A stretch of 30,934 nucleotides of DNA from Thermosaccharophagus gerlachensis (GTDB lineage: Bacteria; Armatimonadota; Fervidibacteria; Fervidibacterales; Thermosaccharophagaceae): contig JBGOEV010000031.1 in NCBI GenBank assembly GCA_041538025.1, forward strand, positions 1-30,934, given 5' to 3'. Position numbers and translations under genes: made by a program. Under the pieces are notes generated by a model. It was not told where the DNA came from, did no database searches, and saw only the letters and a program-made list of their open reading frames with translations. Shown here in pieces: positions 23,378 through 30,934 of the stretch. Within the stretch, counting starts at the first letter, position 1; every line of letters starts with the position of its first letter.

Positions 23378-26300
23378 ATGCTCATGCGAGAGCTCATAGA
23401 TATGCACAAGGTGGCGACTGTAATTCAGCTTTCAAGCGTCTCAAAAGAAATGTGCATAGCTGACCACGAGGAACCGCCTGAGGAATTGAGAGCGCTTGTC
23501 ACATCTTACATTATCACCCGTGACTCAAATGAGCCTGCGCTTAAGAGCATACTCAGCGGGATGGCAAGGAGGAAAGGATGTGCCCATATGCTAAGCGGTG
23601 CATACGGCACAGGGAAAAGCCACATGATAGCTCTTATCGGATTGCTATGCCAATTCCGATGGGCAAGGGAACTGTTCAAAACTTTGAACGAGGGCTTCAG
23701 CGATGCAGTTGATAAAATAGGCGAGCATAAATGGCTTGTAGTGTCGATAACTTTGGATGCTTACTCGCCACGCTTGCCACTTGAACAAATCTTTTGGGAA
23801 GAAACAATTGTGGCATTGAAGCGAAGTAACGAACTCGTAGCCAATAAAATCCCACTTCAAATGCCACCCTCACGCGCTGAGGCGATGAAGATATTGCAGG
23901 ATACTGCAATAGCTTGTGGCTATGACAGCATACTGTGGCTTGTGGACGAACTCTCAATGTTTCTTGGTGCAAAGACACACAGCGAGCTCCAAGCGGATGC
24001 TTCTTTCCTTCAATTCATAGCGCAGTATTGCCAGCATGCACCTTCGTGGCTTATCGTAGCTATACAAAAGACCATTGAGGAGATGGGCGAACTTGAAGCA
24101 TACTCACTCACACAGATCAAGGACAGATACATTCGCCATCAGCTCTCATTAACTCACATACGCCAACTCATTAGGAAAAACTTGCTCCCACCAAAAGACG
24201 AAAACAAGTTTAGGCAATTCATACTTCAATGGCATCGCAACCTTGTAACTTCTTTCCCTATGCTTGAGTTCAGTGCCGAAGAGCTGGCGGCTTGCTACCC
24301 ATTTCACCCCATCACTATCTTGTGCCTTGAGAGAGCTGTAGGACGCTTCTTCTCGCGCACCCGCTCTGCCGTTGAGTTTATCCAGACTATCGTTAACGAT
24401 GTAATTGACGGTGACGCATTCCAACTCATAACCCCAGACTGCATATTTGAGCACTTCCGCCCCGACATACTTACGCATCCAGACTTGCACGTATACGCAG
24501 ATGAGGTCATCCCCTACCTTGATGGTAAGGTGAACGAGATTGCACCAGAACGAAAAACCTCAGTTGAGAAGCTCGCAAGGACACTCGTGGTTTTCAAGAT
24601 AGCAGGCATTGATGCTACTGTTAGAAGGCTAACACACACATTCCTTTGGGACTTCGGTTTAGGTTGGGAAATGAACTATAGCTACATGCTCTCACTGCTT
24701 GAGACACTCCGCACAAATGTGAACTACATTGCCTGCTCAAGGAGAGGCGAAGAGTATGACGACATCTATGTGATTGATCTGGGCACAACTCTTACAGAGA
24801 TGATGCAACGCAGATTGAACGCTTTGCTTGACTGCTTCTCGGACGAGGACATAAGAGTTGTTGAATATGCTCTACAGACGCTTTCAAGTGCCCAATTCGC
24901 AATCCCGAAGATAGGGTCTGGGAGAACTGCAACTGTTGAATGGCATAATGTTGACTTCACTGTAATGCTTCAATGTGCCGACTTGAGAAACATGACTGAA
25001 AAGGAACTGCTCAACATCGTGCATCATATTTCCTCACCGGCTTGCTCTTATGATATCCACCTCCTCATCGTGCCACCGATAGCCATCAGCGAACAAGAGA
25101 GGCGTGCAACCGAACTGATACACTCAATCAAAAACGAACGCTTTAAAGAGGCACTTGTCATCCTCATACCAAAACCTATTGGTAAAGGCGAGATGATGCG
25201 CTTGATGGAAAATACAGCTGCAGCAATGCTACTTGAAGACCCAACACTCAGGGATAGCGATATAGGCATGGCAATCTACCAGAGGTTGCGTGAGGAGGAG
25301 GTGGCGAGGAGAAATGAAACACTTCGTATAATCAGCAACGCATACTTACATGGAACGCTCATCACAGTTGACAGGAAATTGCCAGTATCAGCCCTTCTTC
25401 CCATGAACGCTTCTTTCAAAGACGTGCTTATAGCTGTTGTCGGTGCATCCGTCCCTAAAGCTTTCCCAAGCTTTATGAGCATCGCACCAAGCATTCGCTT
25501 GCGCCAGTCAGACGAACTTAGGAAACTTGTTAACGCAATCCTCGCTGGCGAGGAAATTCAAACTTTGAGTGCCGATGTGCAAGAGTTATGGCGTCATGTG
25601 GCAATACCGCTTGGTATAACAAAACAATCGTTGCAATACTATGCCCCACTTGAAGGAGCAATGAGGCTTGCCTACCAATGCATAGCTGAAGCAGATTCGC
25701 CCTTGCCTTATGAACATGTTTCAGCGCTCCTGCAAAAGAGTGAATATGCGCTCCGCAAAGAGCAATGTGAATTGCTTATAGCAGTGCTTCTAAGGCGTGG
25801 CGAAGTGATGGCTCTTGATAGATATGGCAACACGCTGCCAATTAACAGGCTTAGCTCTCCACTAACGAAGTGCATAGGAACGCTATGCCCATCTTACATG
25901 GTTGAAGGGAGTGTATGGGAAGCTGCGACTTCGTATGCGCAGGCTGTTGGAATATCTTTCGTTGAGCGTGAGGAGACTGCATCTCAGATGGCGCTCTGGC
26001 AAAAACTCAAGTCATGGGGACACGAAACTTCAATCGCTCACGAGCACTGTAGCACATTACTCAACTTGCTTGTCACCGAACTCAGGCATTCCAACGCCAT
26101 GTGGGCAAAATCGTTTGGCTCACTCGCAACAATCAACACAGCTATAAACGCAATAGCAGAAGATGCAACACCTCAAGATGGGCTAAAGGAGTTCGTCCTC
26201 GTGCTACAAGCAAATGGCATAAAGCCTGAGGAGCTTAAAGAGGCACATGATGAGTTCAAAAACCTTCACACCTTGTTGAGCGAAAATTACAAAGAGTTGC

Positions 26301-27142
26301 GCAGGATGCACACCTGGCTAACGCACTCTGACTTGCAATTGACTGGCGAGTTGAAGATGAGAGCAGAAGGCTTGCTAACCCTTCTTGATGAAGGTGAAGG
26401 TATGCTCACGAGGCTAAACCAACTGCTCGCGTTGTGGAAAAGTCTACAAGTTGATTACGCCAAGCAGTATCTGGAACACCATCGCCGTGAGCATGCTACC
26501 TCACGCTTTGAGCCATATGTTCGCTTGAGGCGGAACGCAACTTTTAAACTCCTGCACCGCTTAACGCAAATCAGGATACCGATGCAAAGCATTGATGATG
26601 CCTTAAAAGCGGTAAATGTTGAGCTATCAAAGCAATGCCATCAGCAGGAAGAACAGTTGAGCAACCAGCTGATGGATACACCAGTGTGCAAAGTTTGCAA
26701 ACTAAGGTTAGCTGAACATGTTGAGCTAATACCACCAGAGAGAATTCTGGAGATTGCTACAAACGCCTCAAGGGAGGCAAAGGCTTTCCTTTCGTCATGC
26801 GACATAAGGTCAAAGGTTGAGGCTTTCGCTGAAGCAATGCCAGCATCGTTGACAAGGCGAAGGCTTGAGAAGCTCTTAAGCCTTACTCCCGATGATAGTG
26901 ATGAAATGTGGCTTGAGGCGCTGAGCGACGATGTTATTGAGTGCATAAACTTAGCCATTTCGCATGAGCCAGCCAAGATCAGGGTGCTCAACACATTGCT
27001 TAATCGGTTCGCTGGTAAGGAGATGACGAAAGCGGAGGCAATAAAAACTTTTGTGTCATGGCTTGATGAGCCATCACCGTTAAAGCCTTTTGAGCAGGTG
27101 CGTTTCACCTTTCATCAAGGGGCAAACGAAGAAACAAGTTGA
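23378..27142 (+). CDS. Large P-loop ATPase resembling BrxC/PglY/DUF6079 proteins
   Basis: A protein of 1254 residues. The Walker A motif GAYGTGKSH is at 74-82 and a Walker B candidate ILWLVDELSMFLG has its acidic pair at 190-191, preceded by a region resembling the N-terminus of BREX-type ATPases (LRALVTSYIITRD with the P-loop soon after). The middle contains PFHPITILCLERAVGRFFSRTRSAVEF, seen in this ATPase group. The C-terminal 500 residues are mostly helical and coiled-coil-like, with one CKVC pair near 1100. BrxC/PglY-type ATPases of similar size act in BREX phage defence; related proteins occur without the other BREX genes. No methyltransferase, BrxL or PglZ is seen here. ATG 23378 follows GGGGGTGATG. 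It ends eight bp from a convergent ABC permease gene. Family by pattern only. Confidence 0.72.
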   Translation: MLMRELIDMHKVATVIQLSSVSKEMCIADHEEPPEELRALVTSYIITRDSNEPALKSILSGMARRKGCAHMLSGAYGTGKSHMIALIGLLCQFRWARELFKTLNEGFSDAVDKIGEHKWLVVSITLDAYSPRLPLEQIFWEETIVALKRSNELVANKIPLQMPPSRAEAMKILQDTAIACGYDSILWLVDELSMFLGAKTHSELQADASFLQFIAQYCQHAPSWLIVAIQKTIEEMGELEAYSLTQIKDRYIRHQLSLTHIRQLIRKNLLPPKDENKFRQFILQWHRNLVTSFPMLEFSAEELAACYPFHPITILCLERAVGRFFSRTRSAVEFIQTIVNDVIDGDAFQLITPDCIFEHFRPDILTHPDLHVYADEVIPYLDGKVNEIAPERKTSVEKLARTLVVFKIAGIDATVRRLTHTFLWDFGLGWEMNYSYMLSLLETLRTNVNYIACSRRGEEYDDIYVIDLGTTLTEMMQRRLNALLDCFSDEDIRVVEYALQTLSSAQFAIPKIGSGRTATVEWHNVDFTVMLQCADLRNMTEKELLNIVHHISSPACSYDIHLLIVPPIAISEQERRATELIHSIKNERFKEALVILIPKPIGKGEMMRLMENTAAAMLLEDPTLRDSDIGMAIYQRLREEEVARRNETLRIISNAYLHGTLITVDRKLPVSALLPMNASFKDVLIAVVGASVPKAFPSFMSIAPSIRLRQSDELRKLVNAILAGEEIQTLSADVQELWRHVAIPLGITKQSLQYYAPLEGAMRLAYQCIAEADSPLPYEHVSALLQKSEYALRKEQCELLIAVLLRRGEVMALDRYGNTLPINRLSSPLTKCIGTLCPSYMVEGSVWEAATSYAQAVGISFVEREETASQMALWQKLKSWGHETSIAHEHCSTLLNLLVTELRHSNAMWAKSFGSLATINTAINAIAEDATPQDGLKEFVLVLQANGIKPEELKEAHDEFKNLHTLLSENYKELRRMHTWLTHSDLQLTGELKMRAEGLLTLLDEGEGMLTRLNQLLALWKSLQVDYAKQYLEHHRREHATSRFEPYVRLRRNATFKLLHRLTQIRIPMQSIDDALKAVNVELSKQCHQQEEQLSNQLMDTPVCKVCKLRLAEHVELIPPERILEIATNASREAKAFLSSCDIRSKVEAFAEAMPASLTRRRLEKLLSLTPDDSDEMWLEALSDDVIECINLAISHEPAKIRVLNTLLNRFAGKEMTKAEAIKTFVSWLDEPSPLKPFEQVRFTFHQGANEETS

Positions 27143-27150
27143 TCAAATTT

Positions 27151-27969
27151 TCAGAGCCACTCGGGCAACTTATCCGCATGCCTCCTAAAGATGAGCAAGC
27201 CAACGAGGAAAACGAAAAACGAAATGGCAAACGCAAGAGCTATATGAAACCAATCAATTGCCAGAGGCTGTTTGCCCTCCAATGGCGGTGGATACATGAG
27301 CAACCTCCTGTATGCATCAATGTAAACAGCTAAAGGGTTAAGCATATAAAGCCTCAACCAGCGCTTCGGCACATCCTCAAGGAAATACATGATGGGAACA
27401 GCAAAGTATAGCCACTTAAGCGCTGTGTCAGTTATGAACTTCACATCGTGGTAATAAACAGTCCAACAAGAAAGCATGAGGGATAAGCCGATGCAGAATA
27501 TGGTCTGCCCGAGGATGATGGGAAAAACAAAAAGCGCTTTAAGTTCAAGGTGCACTCGCAAGATGAGCAGGTATAAAAGGAGCAATGACATGCTTATGAG
27601 GAAGTGGACAAGGTTGCTCAGCACAGATACGATTGGTAAAACTTCCTTTGGGAACGGGAAAGCCTTGACGAGCGAAGCATGTTGCAAGATAGATGAACAG
27701 CCATCAAGTATAGATGAGCTGAAGAATTGCCAAGCAAAAATTACGCACATGAAGTAAGCCGATAGGTTTGGCAAGTCGCGCTTGAAGAAATGCTCAACCA
27801 CTATGACGAGTATAAAGACCTGCGCAAGCGGTGGTATCAAAGACCAAAGTATCCCAAGCAAAGCACGCTTATATCTTAAGCGCAACTCACGCCACACAAG
27901 CACGTATATGAGCTGTCTATAGCACCAAATGTTGAAGAGCGAATCAAGCAACTTTAACTGGTAACTCAC
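27151..27969 (-). CDS. ABC-2 type permease (polysaccharide or teichoic acid exporter-like)
   Basis: A protein of 272 residues with six predicted membrane helices and the family signature RELRLRYKRALLGILWSLIPPLAQV near the N-terminus. FPFPKEVLPIVSVLSNLVHF and the C-terminal VPIMYFLEDVPKRW and LNPLAVYIDAYRRLL follow, as in Wzm/TagG/RfbA permeases that export O-antigen or other glycans. The partner ATP-binding protein (Wzt/TagH) is not next door: the gene ends 8 bp from the convergent large ATPase. GTG 27969 is chosen because GTGA overlaps the stop of the upstream protease gene and GGAG lies nine bases before it. The TTG at 27984 is less likely. Confidence 0.9.
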   Translation of the reverse strand: MSYQLKLLDSLFNIWCYRQLIYVLVWRELRLRYKRALLGILWSLIPPLAQVFILVIVVEHFFKRDLPNLSAYFMCVIFAWQFFSSSILDGCSSILQHASLVKAFPFPKEVLPIVSVLSNLVHFLISMSLLLLYLLILRVHLELKALFVFPIILGQTIFCIGLSLMLSCWTVYYHDVKFITDTALKWLYFAVPIMYFLEDVPKRWLRLYMLNPLAVYIDAYRRLLMYPPPLEGKQPLAIDWFHIALAFAISFFVFLVGLLIFRRHADKLPEWL

Positions 27970-29303
27970 AACTCCCCACTCCAAGCTCCAGCAACCGCGA
28001 TTGATAAGGCATCTGGGTTGATATGCTTCCTTGCAGCTTCAATTACTTGTTCAAGCGTTATTGAGCGGTATATCTCACAGCGTCTGTTTATGTAATCCAC
28101 ACCAAGCCCCATTGAATAAGCCCTTGCAATCGCATTAGCTATTCCACCATTTGTTTCAATGCTGAATGCGAAGCTACCCACAATGTAATTGATAGCGTCA
28201 GATAGCTCCTCATAAGTTGGTGGCTCATCGGTGAACATCGCTGATATCTGGTGGCGCATGCTCTCAATAGCTCTTTTTACAGATTCTGGGGCAACGCCTG
28301 CAGCCACTGTGAATGTGCCCCTACACAGGTGCGTTGAAATGCTTGAATAAACGCTGTATGCGAGCCCCTCAATTCCTCTGACCCTGTTGAAAAGCCTCCC
28401 GATGCCAGCGCTACCACCAAGTATGCAGTTGAAGACGTTTAGAGCGTAATAGTCTGGGTTGCTTCGGCTGATGCATAACTGTCCCAGCATAACAACAGCT
28501 TGTGATCTGTCACTTATGGTGCGCACCTCAAAGCGAGGTGGCTGAGGTTGAGGGTCTTCAACCTTTTCATCGTCAACAGGCTTATCACCAACATTCCACC
28601 CAGAGAAGTGACGCTCAACAGATGAGAAAACTTCGTCACATGAGATATCACCAACGATGGCAAATGTAGTCATATGCGGAAGATACCAACGGCTGTGGAA
28701 TTCGCGCAGTTCATCAACATTCAACCCTTCAATATCTTCAACCTCGCCCTCAGGGAAATAGCGATATGGATGCGTTTCTGGATACAGTAGCCTTAAGAGA
28801 ACCTTCTTAGCCACTACCCAAGGGTTGTCATCCCATGTGCGAAGTTCGGTAACGATGCGTGATTTGCATTTTACGAACTCCTCCTTTGGGAAGGACGGTT
28901 GGGTGAGCACATCGCTGAGGATGGAGAGGCAACGGTCAAAATGTTTTGGTAGGCAACGCAAACCAACACCACAGAAGTCGCATGAGCACCATGTCCAAAT
29001 GTGAGCTCCAAGGCTTTCAAGCTCTTCAGCTATCTGTTGCCATGTATACTTCCTTGTGCCTTTGATCAGCATCTTCACTGTAATGTTTGCGAGCCCTCTT
29101 TTCCCCTCCACATCTCTTATGCTTCCCGCCTTCAACCACCCACTCAAAACCACACTTGGATGATTGTGTTTCTCAACTGCTATGACTGTGAGACCGTTCT
29201 TTAGCGAGTGCACAACCGGGTTTATTGCCTTGAAGTTCACAGGTGAACCACCATCAGTTACCGTATGGTTGAACAAACCGCCATTCATCTTAAGCTCGCG
29301 CAT
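27966..29303 (-). CDS. M16 family peptidase homologue lacking the zinc motif
   Basis: A protein of 445 residues with the two-domain M16 (pitrilysin) fold. The N-terminal half aligns with the adjacent active protease, but where that has HWVEH this protein has NITVK, so both zinc His and the catalytic Glu are gone. It keeps YLPHMTTFAIVGDI and, in the C-terminal half, GGSAGIGRLFNRVRGIEGLAYSVYS, which includes the R/Y residues that non-catalytic partners contribute to substrate binding. It is the expected regulatory half of an M16B heterodimer, like the alpha subunit of mitochondrial processing peptidase. ATG 29303 is close to the stop of the upstream gene (11 bp). No signal peptide is visible. 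Confidence 0.9.
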   Translation of the reverse strand: MRELKMNGGLFNHTVTDGGSPVNFKAINPVVHSLKNGLTVIAVEKHNHPSVVLSGWLKAGSIRDVEGKRGLANITVKMLIKGTRKYTWQQIAEELESLGAHIWTWCSCDFCGVGLRCLPKHFDRCLSILSDVLTQPSFPKEEFVKCKSRIVTELRTWDDNPWVVAKKVLLRLLYPETHPYRYFPEGEVEDIEGLNVDELREFHSRWYLPHMTTFAIVGDISCDEVFSSVERHFSGWNVGDKPVDDEKVEDPQPQPPRFEVRTISDRSQAVVMLGQLCISRSNPDYYALNVFNCILGGSAGIGRLFNRVRGIEGLAYSVYSSISTHLCRGTFTVAAGVAPESVKRAIESMRHQISAMFTDEPPTYEELSDAINYIVGSFAFSIETNGGIANAIARAYSMGLGVDYINRRCEIYRSITLEQVIEAARKHINPDALSIAVAGAWSGEL

Positions 29304-29314
29304 AACGCATCACC

Positions 29315-30562
29315 TTACTCTCGTATTGGCATGAATTGTCCCACTGTCCTGTTATCCTCATGCATATAGCGTTGGGCTACCGTTTGCACATCTTGCAGGC
29401 TGACTGACTTGATTTGCTCAAGGAGTTCATCAGCATACTTGTAGTTTGCGAGCACTTCAAAGAAACCGAGTTGCATTGCTATCATTGAGACACCCTCTTG
29501 CGAATAAACGAATGACGCCTCAACCTGATTCAAAGCCCTTTGCAACTCCTTCGCTGTGACACCATCTTGAGCCACCTTATCAACCTCTTCCAAAAGCGCT
29601 TTTTCAAGCCTTTCTACTCCAACGCCATCCCTCGCCTGTGCCTTAAGCCACAACAGTGACGGATCCTTCGCAACATCAATGTGTGCGCTTGCCCACACAG
29701 CTATGTTACCTTCAACTAAGTTCCTGTAAAGCCTTGAGCTCATCCCAAAACTCAAAACAGCTTGAAGGGCATACAGAGCACATATGTCCTTGTGTGTTGC
29801 TTCTGGGATATGGTATGCGATGAACACATACTCACCATGGAAGCGCCTTTTAAGCACAACCCTCCTTTCGCCAACCTGTGGTGGTTCTGTGGTTCTAATC
29901 TGCGGTGGCTCCTCACCCCTATCAAGATGCCCAAAGAATCTTTTTGCAAGCTTTATAACCTCAGAGGCTTTAACATCACCAACCACAACAAGCACAGCGT
30001 TGTTTGGAGCATAGTAGCGCTTGTAGAAGGAGAAGAGTTCGTCACGAGTTATTGATCGTATGTCACTTTCATACCCAAGGACACTCCAACGATACGGGTG
30101 CACTAAGAAAGCGACCGATTGAACAGCCTCACTGAGCAAGAATTCGGGATGGTTTTCAGCGCCTTGCCTTTCGCTTATTATGACCGTCCGTTCTGCCTCT
30201 ACCTCCTTTGGGTCAAATGTAGCATTGCACATCCTGTCAGCTTCAATCTCAATAGCAAGCTCTATTTCACTTGCGGGCAAGTCTTCAAAATAGGCTGTGT
30301 AATCGTGTGAAGTGAAACCATTCCACCTTCCGCCCTTGCGCTCAATCAGGCGCATCAGGAGTTCCTTTGGAAACCTTTGTGTCCCTTTGAACAGCATGTG
30401 TTCAACCCAATGCGAGATCCCAGTTATGCCCGGATGCTCATTCCTTGAGCCAACACGATACCAAACATAACAGCTTGAAAGCGGTGCAAAGTGGTCCTCC
30501 TTGACAAGCACTTTTAATCCATTATCAAGCACTTCCTCAACTACCCCATCTGCCAACTTCAT
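29315..30562 (-). CDS. M16 family zinc metallopeptidase, catalytic subunit
   Basis: A protein of 415 residues. The inverted zinc motif HWVEH (His51, Glu54, His55) sits in GISHWVEHMLFKGT. The third zinc ligand is Glu131 in AERTVIISERQGAENHP, at the expected 76-residue distance. FTSHDYTAYFEDLP, YYAPNNAVLVVVGDV and the C-terminal AVLSFGMSSRLYRNLVE complete the M16B pattern. Such proteases degrade or process short unfolded peptides within a closed chamber formed by two halves; the inactive second half is encoded directly downstream. ATG 30562 lies six bases behind GGAGGTG. No signal peptide is visible, so a cytoplasmic site is likely. It follows the aconitase gene by 36 bp. Confidence 0.94.
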   Translation of the reverse strand: MKLADGVVEEVLDNGLKVLVKEDHFAPLSSCYVWYRVGSRNEHPGITGISHWVEHMLFKGTQRFPKELLMRLIERKGGRWNGFTSHDYTAYFEDLPASEIELAIEIEADRMCNATFDPKEVEAERTVIISERQGAENHPEFLLSEAVQSVAFLVHPYRWSVLGYESDIRSITRDELFSFYKRYYAPNNAVLVVVGDVKASEVIKLAKRFFGHLDRGEEPPQIRTTEPPQVGERRVVLKRRFHGEYVFIAYHIPEATHKDICALYALQAVLSFGMSSRLYRNLVEGNIAVWASAHIDVAKDPSLLWLKAQARDGVGVERLEKALLEEVDKVAQDGVTAKELQRALNQVEASFVYSQEGVSMIAMQLGFFEVLANYKYADELLEQIKSVSLQDVQTVAQRYMHEDNRTVGQFMPIRE

Positions 30563-30598
30563 GGACAACACCTCCAAAGGGTTGCGTTTGCAAGCAGC

Positions 30599-30934
30599 TT
30601 AAGAGCTACGAGAGCAAACCATGTTGAGCACGCCACCAGCGAGCACAACTTCAACTTGGCGATGCGTCAATGGGTGACGCACGATAAACTCCCTCCTCTG
30701 GCTGATGTTACGCACGATTATCGGTTGACCTTCTCTAAGCCTTTGTGCCACATCGGGAAGCTCAAGCTCATCGCCATTGCGGATCAGCTCATAATCTTCG
30801 TCATTGATGAATGTGAGGGGCAATACACCGAAGTTGATCAAGTTTGCGCAATGGATCCGAGAGAACGATTTTGCTATGACAGCTCTTATGCCAAGGTAGC
30901 GTAGCACAAGCGCTGCGTGTTCCCTGCTTGAGCC
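30599..30934 (-). CDS. Aconitate hydratase, C-terminal (swivel) domain, partial
   Basis: The reading frame enters from the right edge and ends with TAA at 30599. The 111 visible residues start with GSSREHAALVLRYLGIRAV and IAKSFSRIHCANLINFGVLP, the swivel-domain signature of aconitase with the substrate-binding Ser/Arg cluster. DEDYELIRNGDELELPDV and a closing VEVVLAGGVLN follow. Aconitase interconverts citrate and isocitrate in the citric acid cycle. The cubane-ligating Cys residues lie in the missing part. The short tail fits the 640-residue Aquifex-type enzymes better than AcnA or AcnB. Leucine biosynthesis dehydratase is less likely because it is shorter and its motif differs. Probably the first gene of the protease operon. 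Confidence 0.9.
   Translation of the reverse strand, partial: GSSREHAALVLRYLGIRAVIAKSFSRIHCANLINFGVLPLTFINDEDYELIRNGDELELPDVAQRLREGQPIIVRNISQRREFIVRHPLTHRQVEVVLAGGVLNMVCSRSS

Noticed and set aside
15616..27142. Treating the helicase pair and the large ATPase as one defence island
   Set aside because: A gyrase fragment, galU, two transport-related genes and a sugar isomerase on both strands separate them, so I report them separately and only raise the link.
1..30934. CRISPR arrays, insertion sequences, integrase sites
   Set aside because: No spaced direct repeats, transposase frames or terminal inverted repeats were found on reading both strands.

Overview
The window looks like a chromosomal segment of a thermophilic bacterium. 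AGG, AGA and ATA codons are common, start sites usually carry a strong GGAGGTG-type ribosome binding site, and the genes are densely packed. An H-X9-DG (DUF1559-type) prepilin, a GH95 glycosidase, Gfo/Idh/MocA and xylose-isomerase-like sugar enzymes and an Aquifex-type aconitase suggest Armatimonadota/Fervidibacterota-like hot-spring lineages. That placement is inference from gene content only. No rRNA, tRNA, CRISPR array, transposase or phage gene was recognised.

Layout. 1-664 (-) is the 5' part of a GH95 alpha-fucosidase-like enzyme. 832-1633 (+) holds a DUF3343 protein and a bifunctional-nuclease-domain protein. 1668-2612 (-) is an aldo/keto reductase fused to a 2[4Fe-4S] ferredoxin, divergent from a Gfo/Idh/MocA oxidoreductase (2835-4028, +). 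4063-5529 (-) is gltX, 5802-6431 (-) a prepilin and 6763-7995 (+) a DegT-type aminotransferase. 8109-11637 (+) is a compact hdrC-hdrB-hdrA cluster with no MvhD gene beside it. 11659-14922 (-) runs as archaeal-type methionine adenosyltransferase, DUF2993/LmeA-like lipoprotein-binding protein, unknown membrane protein and nitroreductase. A clear SAM-I riboswitch lies upstream of the adenosyltransferase (15221-15361, -), so S-adenosylmethionine probably controls its own synthesis through a bacterial RNA switch placed on an archaeal-type enzyme.

15616-19312 (+) is the most unusual part. A short SNF2/RapA-type helicase is followed 19 bp later by a protein with about 54 cysteines, built from some 14 tandem CxxC-x4-C-x2-C/H/D units. 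It meets, tail to tail, an orphan two-blade fragment of the GyrA C-terminal domain (19286-19588, -) whose likely promoter lies in a perfect 16-bp tandem duplication. Next come galU (-), a small membrane protein with an AI-2E family permease (+), a sugar isomerase-like TIM barrel (-), and a 1254-residue P-loop ATPase resembling the large BREX-type BrxC/PglY/DUF6079 ATPases (23378-27142, +).

27151-30934 (-) reads as one probable operon in the order aconitase C-terminus, catalytic M16 protease, M16 homologue without the zinc motif, and an ABC-2 permease starting inside the stop codon of the protease gene. The best candidates for something undescribed are the helicase plus cysteine-array pair, possibly with the large ATPase 4 kb away, and the complex leader downstream of the SAM riboswitch.
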